Assembly: GCF_018310695.1 (NCBI RefSeq)
Contig: NZ_JAGXCY010000020.1
Location: 26,788-90,787, forward strand
Length of the DNA: 64,000 nucleotides
Direction: 5' to 3'
From: Paenibacillus sp. Marseille-Q4541
GTDB taxonomy: Bacteria; Bacillota; Bacilli; Paenibacillales; Paenibacillaceae
Of the stretch, positions 41,404-50,078 are shown piece by piece; positions within the stretch are counted from its first letter, which is position 1; each line of letters opens with the position of its first letter. The translations under genes and the position numbers were made by a program. Under the pieces are notes generated by a model. It had not been told where the DNA came from. It ran no database searches and worked only from the letters and a program-made list of their open reading frames with translations.

Positions 41404-43902
41404 CTACGCTTCATAGATAGGCCATAGTTCATATAATCGAACTTCATGAGGGTTTAATTCACATTTAAAATCGAACGAATTTTGGATATCAATCGTTTTC
41501 CGCACTTGATTTGGTACGGCCTTACGATTTAAATAGGTTACCTCATCTGCATTAAGTGAATTTGGAGCACCCATCTCAAGCCATGTATCATAGGCACTGC
41601 CGTGATCCCGATTTATCGTAGTTTGACGAAGCTTGTACATCCCACTTGGTATTCCTTGGATCGCAAAACTCATCACTAAATTATTCGTGTCTCTGAAGAC
41701 ATGATATCGATTCAAGGCGTCAATTCCTAGTGAATCATGCATACAATACAATCGATCAAAATGACAGTAATGGTAGACGATCACTTGATAACCTTGCGAC
41801 GATTGTGTGAGACAATATCCATCGCCAAGCTCCAGCAGGCGATCACCGAGCTTGCCTAACAACTCATAAGCATAATAACCTGGCTTTTGGATTCCATTGC
41901 TCGTTATTAAACCCAATCCACCATGAAAGGGTTCCTCTACTGGCGGCAGCTCCTCCAGTAAGTCCGTCAAGGACCAGTATGCTAAGCTTTGCACCTCATC
42001 TAGGTTCTCTAGCACATTCTTCACAATATAAGCTGCTTTATAGCAGGTATCGTTCGTCAAATCGCGATGAAATGGTGTTGAATTCCATTCCGTTACATGA
42101 ATATCTGGCAGTTTCGAGAGCTTAGCTTTCAGTTTATCTTTTAACAAATGAATCGTTTCATTCAAATAATTATCGTTACTTAAATGTACCCAAGTTATTG
42201 GTTTATCTACTAATGGCTGCTCAATAACTCGTACTGGATAACTGTGAAACGAGATAAAGTCGGGAATACAGTCATTTGTGATACAAAAATCTAAATATTG
42301 ATCTAACCAAGGCTCTTGATATAGCGTTTCCGAGAATAGATCTGGCCCCCCCATGTGGAATTTAGGGCAGCTCGCTTTAACAGCCTGATACGTCTGCTTA
42401 TAAATTTCGCCATAATCCTCGAACGTATCCGGCCAAAAAATTGGTATATCAGGTTCATTCCAGCAAGCAAAATACCAAAGCTTCATCTCTTCTTCGCCAT
42501 ATCGATTTTTGCAGAACAACAGCCATTGCTCGACGAGTATTCTCCACTTCCCTAGATCCTTCGGCTTGCTCAGATTACTCTTCTTATAGAAGAAAGAAAT
42601 CTCACTACTCGCTAAATCTTTTGGCATAAACCCAAACTCAATATAAGGGCGAAGTCCAATGCTTCGTATGAAATCTATCAATTGTCCGACATAGAGAAAA
42701 TTAAATATCGGATTGCCTTGAGCATCCTCACGATAGACCATCATCTCATCATCAAATATCCCATGAAACCGGATATGGCTAAACTGGGCCTTTTCCTGAA
42801 TCAACTTTAAATGCGATTGCACTTCACTCTGTAGAATTTCCTTCGCCTTGCTTATCGTACATATTTTTCGCCAATAAGGCTTAATCGCCTTACTCTTACC
42901 GGAAAGCTGCACCCTAATTTCTTTTGTGACTACACCTTTATCAAGCGTCTTATCGGCTGTTTGATCATCAGGGGAAGGCAAATACTTGAACAAAGCTTCA
43001 TACGCATTCTCACGATCAAAATCCAAGTAAGTAGCATAATCATTTGAAGGCAGGTTCTCATGCTCCTCATGCCTTTGCAAACCCTTACGGTATTGAATCG
43101 GTGTTATTAAATAAAATTCCTTAAATACCTTGTGAAATGACTTTAAACTCGGAAATCCATGGTCCATAGCAATCTGAGTAATGGAATGATCTGTGTAAGT
43201 AATATCTCTGACCGCATGCTTCAATCGAAGCTGATTGACATACTGACTAAAGGACTTCCCCATACTTTTTTGAAAAAAACTAGACAAATACGGCACCGAT
43301 AAATGTTCCTTCTCCGCAATATCGATCAAGCTCAGTGACTTCATATAGTTATCTTGGATGTAATTCACAATACTTAGCAAACGCGCTGTGTACTTGGAAC
43401 CTATTCGACTGCTCGTATCTTCGCGACTCTCTCTGAATTTCCAAAGCAGAACGTAAATAAGCTGGAATAGTAACGACTTTATTTTAAGCTCATAGCTGTA
43501 ATTTTCTTTGTTATGTACCCACATCATTTCCGCTAGTAAAGAGCGAATTTCATTGAATTTCTCTTGTTCTTCCCGTCCATATAGAAAGGATTTGCATAGG
43601 AACCTAACTTGTTCAATATCTGCAAAGTGCATTTTAATGAATGAAATGGGAATCTGCAAGGCAAGCAACAAATTATTCTCTTGCGATTGTATGGAATGTA
43701 TTTCATTGCTGTTGATAATCAAGACATCCTCTTCTTGTAGGGTACATTTTTTCTTTTCAATATAGACATCGACTTTCCCTTTGAGAACGAACAATAACTC
43801 AATGCTGTCATGCCAGTGATCCTCCACAAATTGCGCATTATGAAGAAATATATTAATTGGCAGATCACTGTTCATTTGAATGCTTTCATAAATGTAATCC
43901 AA
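41404..43902 (-). CDS. AraC regulator fused to a GH39-type glycoside hydrolase domain
   Basis: An 832-residue two-part protein. Residues 1-150 form a cupin-like sensor (HWHDSIELLFVLKG), 175-275 an AraC double helix-turn-helix (LIDIAEKEHLSVPYLSSFFQ, ending TPIQYRKGL), and 330-780 a GH39 beta-xylosidase-like barrel with acid/base Glu483 in WNEPD and nucleophile Glu605 in HVTEWNS. Both catalytic residues are kept, so it may bind or even cleave xylosides. There is no signal peptide, so the barrel probably serves as an intracellular sugar sensor. TTG start after AAGGGG. Likely regulates the symporter/esterase genes downstream. Confidence 0.9.
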   Translation of the reverse strand: MDYIYESIQMNSDLPINIFLHNAQFVEDHWHDSIELLFVLKGKVDVYIEKKKCTLQEEDVLIINSNEIHSIQSQENNLLLALQIPISFIKMHFADIEQVRFLCKSFLYGREEQEKFNEIRSLLAEMMWVHNKENYSYELKIKSLLFQLIYVLLWKFRESREDTSSRIGSKYTARLLSIVNYIQDNYMKSLSLIDIAEKEHLSVPYLSSFFQKSMGKSFSQYVNQLRLKHAVRDITYTDHSITQIAMDHGFPSLKSFHKVFKEFYLITPIQYRKGLQRHEEHENLPSNDYATYLDFDRENAYEALFKYLPSPDDQTADKTLDKGVVTKEIRVQLSGKSKAIKPYWRKICTISKAKEILQSEVQSHLKLIQEKAQFSHIRFHGIFDDEMMVYREDAQGNPIFNFLYVGQLIDFIRSIGLRPYIEFGFMPKDLASSEISFFYKKSNLSKPKDLGKWRILVEQWLLFCKNRYGEEEMKLWYFACWNEPDIPIFWPDTFEDYGEIYKQTYQAVKASCPKFHMGGPDLFSETLYQEPWLDQYLDFCITNDCIPDFISFHSYPVRVIEQPLVDKPITWVHLSNDNYLNETIHLLKDKLKAKLSKLPDIHVTEWNSTPFHRDLTNDTCYKAAYIVKNVLENLDEVQSLAYWSLTDLLEELPPVEEPFHGGLGLITSNGIQKPGYYAYELLGKLGDRLLELGDGYCLTQSSQGYQVIVYHYCHFDRLYCMHDSLGIDALNRYHVFRDTNNLVMSFAIQGIPSGMYKLRQTTINRDHGSAYDTWLEMGAPNSLNADEVTYLNRKAVPNQVRKTIDIQNSFDFKCELNPHEVRLYELWPIYEA

Positions 43903-44068
43903 AGCCGTTCGCCCCTTATCATTCGTTTCTTATACTCTGCAAATTTATTTTTATATAATAGCTTTTTTTAATTTGGATATATCAGTACATCTCACATTCA
44001 AACAAAACACAAGAAAATAAGCCTTAATTTTGCTTAATAAATGGATATTTTGAATATGAGCTTCTCGA

Positions 44069-44095
44069 TATAATAATGTATGTTAACGCTTTCAT
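44069..44095 (+). promoter_or_regulatory. -10 box and perfect cre site before the tandem phosphatase gene
   Basis: TATAAT at 44069-44074 is followed at 44081-44095 by TGTTAACGCTTTCAT, whose complement ATGAAAGCGTTAACA matches WTGNAANCGNWNNCW at every position. A cre at the transcription start would repress by blocking polymerase when glucose is present. Confidence 0.65.
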
Positions 44096-44119
44096 ATACT
44101 ATAGTAAAGGGGATTGTAT

Positions 44120-45454
44120 ATGCGCAAGAGTATTTTTAAGTTATTTTCTGTCTTGATGGCTCTCTTCGTTCTAAGTTCATTTAGTGCAGGCAGTGTTGGT
44201 GCAAGTGCAGATAATACCGTTAAAAAGGAAGATCAAGGGATTACTTTCTATCTGGTACGACATGGAGAAACGATATTCAATGTACAAGAACGGATGCAAG
44301 GGTTCTCCGACTCTCCTCTAACGGAGAAAGGAATTGAAGTAGCCGAGAATCTAGGCAGAGGGCTCAAGGATATTCCATTCATGGCCGCTTACACGAGTAC
44401 AAGCGAACGTGCTGTTGATACAGCAAACCTGATTTTGAAAGGTAGAAACATTCCGCTCTCCTATGATAAAGCCATTAAAGAGATTAATTTTGGAACCTAT
44501 GAGGGCGAATTTACCAAAGATATTTTCAAGAAGCATCCTGATATATTAAGCAATCCTAATGTTTTCAAGCCTGTCGGTGGAGAGAGCACAGCAGAGGTTA
44601 TTGACCGGATGAAAGATGCTTTAGCTCGTTACGCAGAAGAAAACAAAAACAAGGAAGGTAATGTCCTAGTCGTTTCCCATGGTGCTGCAATTCTCTATCT
44701 AGCACTCGCTCTTGATCCAAATAGCTTCGACATGAGCAAGGGTGGACTACCCAACTCCAGTGTTACGACGATTCAGTGGAAAGATGGCAAATTCAAGGTA
44801 TTAAAAGTTGGCGATCAAAGCTATGCGCAAAAAGGGGAGAAGAAAGTCCGCTTATACCTTGTTCGTCATGGCGAGACCTTATTTAACACACAAAACCTTA
44901 TGCAAGGCTGGTCTGATTCTCCACTTACTAAGGAAGGCATTGAAGTTGCCAAATACCTTGGTGCTGGCATGAAAGATATTCCTTTTGCGGCGGCATACAG
45001 CAGTACAAGCGAGCGATCTATGGATACAGCAGATTATATCCTTCAAGGCAGAAATATTCCTGTTCATTTGAATAAAGGTCTCAAGGAAATGAATTTTGGA
45101 ACGTGGGAAGGCAAAAGTAATAAAATCGTAGAGAAGGAAGCACCTAACTTCTTTGATTTCAAAAACTTCAAGAGTCCTGTCGGTGGAGAGAACTATCATG
45201 AACTATACGATCGTACGAAGGCTGCGATTGATCAGATTATTAAAGAAAACGAAGAAAATGGCGGCAACGTCCTTGTTGTATCACATGGTATAACAATCAT
45301 GAATTATATTTTGAAGTTGGACCCTACATTGGAATTAAAGCCATTACCTAACTCTAGTGTTACGATTGTGGAATGGAAAAACGGTAAATTTACCGTTGAA
45401 ACAGTCGGTGACCAAAGCTACGCTGAGAAAGGCAAAGCACTCTTGCATGAGTAA
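44120..45454 (+). CDS. secreted protein with two tandem histidine phosphatase domains
   Basis: A 444-residue protein with an N-terminal signal peptide (MRKSIFKLFSVLMALFVLSS, cleavage near GASA). Two similar halves follow: domain 1 (about 40-235) with VRHGETIFN and VVSHGAAIL, domain 2 (about 250-440) with VRHGETLFN and VVSHGITIM. Both keep the catalytic RHG and late His. The repeats share long stretches such as ERMQGFSDSPLT and NLMQGWSDSPLT, showing an internal duplication. ATG at 44120 with AAAGGGG is preferred over a TTG two codons earlier. Extracellular phosphatase, substrate unknown. Confidence 0.9.
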   Translation: MRKSIFKLFSVLMALFVLSSFSAGSVGASADNTVKKEDQGITFYLVRHGETIFNVQERMQGFSDSPLTEKGIEVAENLGRGLKDIPFMAAYTSTSERAVDTANLILKGRNIPLSYDKAIKEINFGTYEGEFTKDIFKKHPDILSNPNVFKPVGGESTAEVIDRMKDALARYAEENKNKEGNVLVVSHGAAILYLALALDPNSFDMSKGGLPNSSVTTIQWKDGKFKVLKVGDQSYAQKGEKKVRLYLVRHGETLFNTQNLMQGWSDSPLTKEGIEVAKYLGAGMKDIPFAAAYSSTSERSMDTADYILQGRNIPVHLNKGLKEMNFGTWEGKSNKIVEKEAPNFFDFKNFKSPVGGENYHELYDRTKAAIDQIIKENEENGGNVLVVSHGITIMNYILKLDPTLELKPLPNSSVTIVEWKNGKFTVETVGDQSYAEKGKALLHE

Positions 45455-45466
45455 TGAAATTTAATA

Positions 45467-45511
45467 AAGGGGATGTCCCAAAAGCCATAAGAATGGCTAG
45501 GGCATCCCCTT
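45467..45511 (+). terminator. rho-independent terminator
   Basis: AAGGGGATGTCCC / GGGCATCCCCTT outer stem with an inner AGCCATAA...ATGGCT hairpin, 12 bases after the tandem phosphatase gene; a T-rich run follows. Confidence 0.8.
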
Positions 45512-45603
45512 CTGTATTTCTCGATGAATCTGCTTAGAAGTTGAAATTCGAAGACCAATGCGGAGCGCTAACACTTTTTCGAAATCGTTCCGTCCTCTAG
45601 TTT

Positions 45604-47160
45604 CTAAAAAGTACTCGCTTTGCTCGTATCTGGACACCATCTTGAGGTACGGTAATACCGGATTAAGACGTCCACCGCTTCATCTGTCCGCAGATGCGTC
45701 AGCGTTTCGAATGCATAGGCTCTTACATATCGATCCTTACTATGTAAGGCCGGTTCCAAGGTACGAATGATAGATTGAGCATCTCCATCCCTGCTCGTAC
45801 GGAGCAGCGACAATGCGGCTGTATAACCGATTTTATTCAAGATATGGCCTTGATTGCTTATGTCATTTAATGCTTCAATATCGTATGCCTCGATACGAAG
45901 TGACTCTTCGAGCGCTTTGGACAACGCCGGACATACCTCTCCCCCAGCGTTCCCAATCATACCCATCGCTTCGATTGCATTACGGCGAACCCATGAACTC
46001 TCGTCCTTCAAGGATGCGATCAACGCTGGTATAGCCTCACTTGCCAGTGGTCCGATCATACCCAGCACGAATGCTGCCAGCGCTCTACGTTTCTCTTTCG
46101 GATGTTCCTTCAATAGCTTCACAAGCCCCGGGATCGCTTCAACGCCTGCACCCTGTAGACCGTATGAAGCTCTTACCGCCACCTGTGTTGTACCTTCAGT
46201 GATTTGATTAACTAATACATTAATCCCTGCAGGTCCCATATGCCCAAGTGCATAAGCTGCGTTTAACGCTACCATCTCCACATCATTCAGCAGGCCACCC
46301 AGCTCATTCACTAGAGCAGCTCCCGCTTCCCCTAACAGTCCTAGCTCATCGGCTGCTTTCGCCCGAACGGTATCCTCACTGGATTCTAGGTCTTGCGCCA
46401 ATTGCACGAGCTCAGCCTCACTTGCAGAAGTGTGAGCTTTACTTGATGTACGCTCTCCCCGCAGCCAGTCCCAATTATCCTTCCATAAATTCAGATGCAC
46501 ACAAGGTGTTCCCTCCGGCACGATCATCTCTACTCTCTGATGATTCCAGGCCGGATATTCTGGGGCCCGCAGACGCACGAACTGGAATTTTAACATGTAT
46601 CGATCTAGATTCGTTATGTTATATGAAGCTTTATGCCATAGATCGAAATGGATAAGTACCATCGTTCCCGCTTTACCGGTAGGGAGTAGCGTTTCACCTC
46701 GGTCACCAATAAATTTCTCGTAATATTGTGTACCCGGCATAACCGCTGTCGGGCCTAAATCCTCTGTAATGTCTTGTGTGTAATATAAAATCATAGCCCA
46801 CCATGGCCGGTGGCTTCGCATCGAGGACCAGTAGCCGTCCTTATGCCATTCCCCACCGCCAGGCGATTGATTACCCGGTTGGTTGTAATGACAATGCCGA
46901 TGCGGATGCATATAGTGATCCGGGCCAAGAATACTCGTTAGAGCCCCTTTTACGACCGGTGTTTCGAAGAATTTCTGAATTTCAGGTACCCGAGGCAAAA
47001 TGTTATTCCCGGGATTTCCCTCCTCATGCAGCACATGATAGATCTTATCCATTACGCTCGTATGAAGCTCCTCCGGTAAGTCATTCTGAAGCACAACATA
47101 GCCCTTCGCTATAAAATCCATCATTTGTTCATCCGTCAACAAATAATTGCTATCGATCAT
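45604..47160 (-). CDS. PhyH-type Fe(II)/2-oxoglutarate dioxygenase fused to HEAT repeats
   Basis: A 518-residue protein in two parts. The N-terminal 220 residues are a phytanoyl-CoA-hydroxylase-like dioxygenase: H-x-D iron ligands in GEWHKDGYW (about His106, Asp108) and the distal His in LIHFDLWHKA (about 176). From about 240 to 510 run HEAT/PBS-lyase-type repeats, recognisable by spaced units such as VRAKAADELGLLG, SWVRRNAIEAMGMIG and RYVRAYAFETLT. The repeats probably hold a protein partner or substrate. ATG at 47160 with AAAGGAG is used. Divergent from an AraC gene. Confidence 0.88.
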   Translation of the reverse strand: MIDSNYLLTDEQMMDFIAKGYVVLQNDLPEELHTSVMDKIYHVLHEEGNPGNNILPRVPEIQKFFETPVVKGALTSILGPDHYMHPHRHCHYNQPGNQSPGGGEWHKDGYWSSMRSHRPWWAMILYYTQDITEDLGPTAVMPGTQYYEKFIGDRGETLLPTGKAGTMVLIHFDLWHKASYNITNLDRYMLKFQFVRLRAPEYPAWNHQRVEMIVPEGTPCVHLNLWKDNWDWLRGERTSSKAHTSASEAELVQLAQDLESSEDTVRAKAADELGLLGEAGAALVNELGGLLNDVEMVALNAAYALGHMGPAGINVLVNQITEGTTQVAVRASYGLQGAGVEAIPGLVKLLKEHPKEKRRALAAFVLGMIGPLASEAIPALIASLKDESSWVRRNAIEAMGMIGNAGGEVCPALSKALEESLRIEAYDIEALNDISNQGHILNKIGYTAALSLLRTSRDGDAQSIIRTLEPALHSKDRYVRAYAFETLTHLRTDEAVDVLIRYYRTSRWCPDTSKASTF

Positions 47161-47224
47161 TATCAATCACTCCTTTGCCTTCGTTTAAATACGGGTTTAT
47201 TGTAACAATTATCGGAACATGATG

Positions 47225-47253
47225 TATTTACATAAACGTCCGTGTTTTGTACA
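47225..47253. promoter_or_regulatory. candidate AraC half-sites, 21 bp apart (pair 1)
   Basis: TATTTACA (47225) and TTTGTACA (47246) are imperfect direct repeats (6 of 8) exactly 21 bases apart in the divergent PhyH-HEAT/AraC intergenic region. Two helical turns is typical of AraC-family half-sites. The other two PhyH/AraC pairs have the same spacing. Confidence 0.4.
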
Positions 47254-47301
47254 ATCGTCATGCAATATGACAAATATCACTAAAGGAAGTGGTATAGAAC
47301 C

Positions 47302-48180
47302 ATGGATTTTTCTTCTTTTCATCCCTATGTGAATTATGCTACCCGATATTCTTTTTCCAAAGGTCAAGCGAGTACGAATCGACATTGTTATTCCTCATCG
47401 CTCTATTTAATCTCAGAGGGTAAAGGTATACTTCGCACCCCTGGGCGCATCTATCATACGACTCCAGGTTCCCTTGTATATATTCCAGCAGGGCAGCCGC
47501 ATGACTGGATTGCCGATAGTCAAGATCCAATGGTTCATATCTGCTGTTATTTTGACTGGGTTTATCGAGATCGCAGGGCCTATTTCAATGACCCATCTGT
47601 CATCTGTCACGACTTCGCCCAATTGATTCCGGGCCTGCTAGATGCGACGTTTCCTTATGCTATTCCCGAGCATATGAAGGTCGAAAAGCTGCATGTATGG
47701 ATTGATTTCTTCGAAAAATTTTATACCGAGAACCATCTCGTGAATGAACGCACCTATATGCGTAACCTCAAACGCCAAAGTCACTTTTTCCAATTCATTG
47801 AATTCTTTCTTCCGTTCGTCTTGAAAGATGACCATGTGCTGGATCACCGAATCCGTAAGCTGTTAGAGCAGCTTGACCAGGATCTGATACATGGTAGATT
47901 GCAGCCACTTGAGGCTTATTACACCGAGCTGCGCATCAGTCGCGGTTATTTCTTCGAGCTGTTCAAGAAGGCAACCGGCTTACCGCCTACACAGTACATC
48001 AACCAATTCCGGATCAATCGAGCAAGAGATGATCTGCGCAATTCAGATATTAGTGTCACGGATATTGCAGAGAAGCATGGGTTCTCCTCCGTGCATTACT
48101 TTTCAAAACTATTCCGTCAATTAAATGGCAAATCACCGCGAGAGTTCCGGCATGCAGGGGAAGAGGAATCAGATCATTGA
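47302..48180 (+). CDS. AraC family transcriptional regulator
   Basis: A 292-residue regulator: cupin-like N-terminus (GRIYHTTPGSLVYIPAGQPHDW, about 55-76) and a C-terminal double helix-turn-helix with ISRGYFFELFKKATGLPPTQYI and VTDIAEKHGFSSVHYFSKLFRQ. It likely senses a sugar or related ligand and controls the divergent PhyH-HEAT gene. ATG follows AAAGGAAGTGG. Confidence 0.88.
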   Translation: MDFSSFHPYVNYATRYSFSKGQASTNRHCYSSSLYLISEGKGILRTPGRIYHTTPGSLVYIPAGQPHDWIADSQDPMVHICCYFDWVYRDRRAYFNDPSVICHDFAQLIPGLLDATFPYAIPEHMKVEKLHVWIDFFEKFYTENHLVNERTYMRNLKRQSHFFQFIEFFLPFVLKDDHVLDHRIRKLLEQLDQDLIHGRLQPLEAYYTELRISRGYFFELFKKATGLPPTQYINQFRINRARDDLRNSDISVTDIAEKHGFSSVHYFSKLFRQLNGKSPREFRHAGEEESDH

Positions 48181-48259
48181 TGTTTGTGTTATGCGCTTTT
48201 GATTTATAAATTCAAGTAGCGATTGATGAAAGCTTGCTTGACCTCAGGATCAGCAAGGT

Positions 48260-49009
48260 CTAATATAACAAATACTTCTGGCGAAGATCTTCCCTATGGA
48301 GCACATTCGAGTCTTCTCGGATATAGTGGCACACATAAGATCGGCGCCACCTTTTCTCGCTTCGGTTCTTGTTCGACGAATGAATCAATAGTTCACTGAA
48401 GAATAAAATATCCCCTTTTTCCATAATGACAGGAATCTGACTACTTATATCAATTCCTTCTGTTTCCTCGGTCCAATGTTCGTGTTCCTCCACGTTTTTC
48501 ACGGCTCCGTGAGGCAAGAGACCTAGCTTATGCGTACCTGGTATCACCCACAGACAACCATTCTCTTCGTCAACGGATTCTTCCATTGCAGTCCAAGCTG
48601 CAATCATCGTCATCGGATCATTTTTAATATAATAATAATCTTGATGTGATGCTTGACCTGGTGAACCGGGTTCTTTATAGAAATACATGCTTTGAACGCA
48701 AACGGCCTCTCTTCCCATTAATTGTGCGAGCGCCCCTCTGACAAGCGAATGTTTCATGATTTGCCGGGAAAAGCTGTCGTGCTTGTGAGGATTAAACAGT
48801 CGCAGAGTGTACTTTTTCGATTCATCGCAAGCCGCCCAATCTGGCATTGGCTCTTGATTGCGGATATCAAAGATGTGTCTGTTAAAGGCATCTATGATAT
48901 CGCTGCTCATCCCTTTCTTCCATAAGAAATAACCATTCTCCCTAAAAAAATGGATTTGCTCTTCATTCAGTGGGGCCGCCGGTGGAGTATATGTCATATT
49001 CATCATCAT
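48260..49009 (-). CDS. PhyH-type Fe(II)/2-oxoglutarate dioxygenase
   Basis: A 249-residue dioxygenase with iron ligands in ASHQDYYYI (His, Asp about 120-122), a 2-oxoglutarate Arg in SEKRWRRSYVCHY, the distal His in LLIHSSNKN, and the LWVIPGTHKLG motif found across PhyH proteins. It would hydroxylate an unknown small molecule. Three successive Mets at the start make the exact initiator uncertain; the third (49003) is best spaced from AAAGGAG. Divergent from an AraC gene, second of three such pairs. Confidence 0.88.
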   Translation of the reverse strand: MMMNMTYTPPAAPLNEEQIHFFRENGYFLWKKGMSSDIIDAFNRHIFDIRNQEPMPDWAACDESKKYTLRLFNPHKHDSFSRQIMKHSLVRGALAQLMGREAVCVQSMYFYKEPGSPGQASHQDYYYIKNDPMTMIAAWTAMEESVDEENGCLWVIPGTHKLGLLPHGAVKNVEEHEHWTEETEGIDISSQIPVIMEKGDILFFSELLIHSSNKNRSEKRWRRSYVCHYIREDSNVLHREDLRQKYLLY

Positions 49010-49073
49010 TTCTCCTTTATATCCATTTCTTTTGAGTCCCCACTAGAATACCTTGCTACCCAAAGTTGAACAA

Positions 49074-49102
49074 TATCTGCAATTCACACGAATGTATCTA
49101 AT
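49074..49102. promoter_or_regulatory. candidate AraC half-sites, 21 bp apart (pair 2)
   Basis: TATCTGCA (49074) and TATCTAAT (49095) share their first five bases and begin exactly 21 bases apart, between the PhyH gene and its divergent AraC gene. Confidence 0.4.
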
Positions 49103-49146
49103 ATTGATATTCGCTATATATCCTGTAAAATAATGACTACTAGGAG

Positions 49147-49974
49147 GTGAATCCGATTTCCATACCATTGCTCTTCCCTTTTGAAGTGGTGAAATCCGCG
49201 TGGGCAGGATCTGTCGTATATCCTCCAGGCGGGCGCTTTGGTCCTCGCATCCAGCAGGATATTCAACTGGTGATGCTGTATACAGGAGAAATGAATGTAA
49301 TGATAGACGATCGCGAGCTGCATGTGGAACCTGGCAACGTACTACTCTTAAAGCCCGGTCATGAAGAGACATTTGTATTCTCGAAAACAGAGGAAACATG
49401 GCATCGATGGATTGCAGTGCACGTACATCACCTTGATTCTGATCTACAAGAACGACTATATAAGCTTCCGGAGCTCCTTCCACTGACAGAGGACATCAAT
49501 CGGTTGATCGATCTGATGCTGAATATTCAACGTGATGCCCTGCCTGTCGATCCCGTACTTCTCAGTCTTGGCATGACTGCCATTCATTTATATCCCACCC
49601 AAACACTAACGGCCAATCGACAACTGGAAAAACATCCGGCAGTATACTCAACGCTCTCCTGGATTCAAAAGCATTATTCAGAAGAAATATCCTTAACGAA
49701 TTTATCTGTTCAGGCAGGCGTTTCTCCAGAACACTTAGTTCGATTATTCAAACAGTCCGAGGGGTATCCTCCGATTCACTACCTTTGGAATTACCGTGTC
49801 AATAAAGCGATAGAGCTGCTTACGAACACGGGTCTGACCATAACCGAAATCGCTCACAGCTGTGGGTTCAAAACATCACACCATCTTTCACGTCTCATTA
49901 AGCAATCAAGTGGGAGAACCGCAACTGATATTCGCCTCATGTCTTGGAGCGGACTTCGTAAAGACAAACAATAA
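49147..49974 (+). CDS. AraC family transcriptional regulator
   Basis: A 275-codon frame for an AraC protein: cupin segment (MNVMIDDRELHVEPGNVLLLKPGHEE) and C-terminal double helix-turn-helix (LTNLSVQAGVSPEHLVRLFKQSEG; LTITEIAHSCGFKTSHHLSRLIKQ). The initiator is uncertain: the GTG at 49147 is part of the AGGAGGTG ribosome binding site itself, while the codon at the ideal distance (49156) is ATT. A short N-terminus from ATT 49156 or a downstream TTG is more likely than GTG. Probably controls the divergent PhyH gene. Confidence 0.85.
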   Translation: MNPISIPLLFPFEVVKSAWAGSVVYPPGGRFGPRIQQDIQLVMLYTGEMNVMIDDRELHVEPGNVLLLKPGHEETFVFSKTEETWHRWIAVHVHHLDSDLQERLYKLPELLPLTEDINRLIDLMLNIQRDALPVDPVLLSLGMTAIHLYPTQTLTANRQLEKHPAVYSTLSWIQKHYSEEISLTNLSVQAGVSPEHLVRLFKQSEGYPPIHYLWNYRVNKAIELLTNTGLTITEIAHSCGFKTSHHLSRLIKQSSGRTATDIRLMSWSGLRKDKQ

Positions 49975-50003
49975 AGAAGACTGCTTGAAATAGCAGTCTT
50001 CTT
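49975..50003. terminator. bidirectional rho-independent terminator
   Basis: AAGAAGACTGCT / AGCAGTCTTCTT stem with a short loop between the convergent AraC and PhyH genes. Confidence 0.85.
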
Positions 50004-50078
50004 ATCCTACAAAAGGAGCTTGGAATATTACACCTCAGATAATGATACAATTCAGATCAGCAACTTATCGACTTCCAG

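Noticed and set aside
46248..46655. A 135-codon plus-strand frame
   Set aside because: Antisense to the PhyH-HEAT gene, Pro/Leu-rich and without a start signal.
49043..49483. A 146-codon minus-strand frame
   Set aside because: Antisense to the AraC gene and its promoter; no ribosome binding site or recognisable motif.
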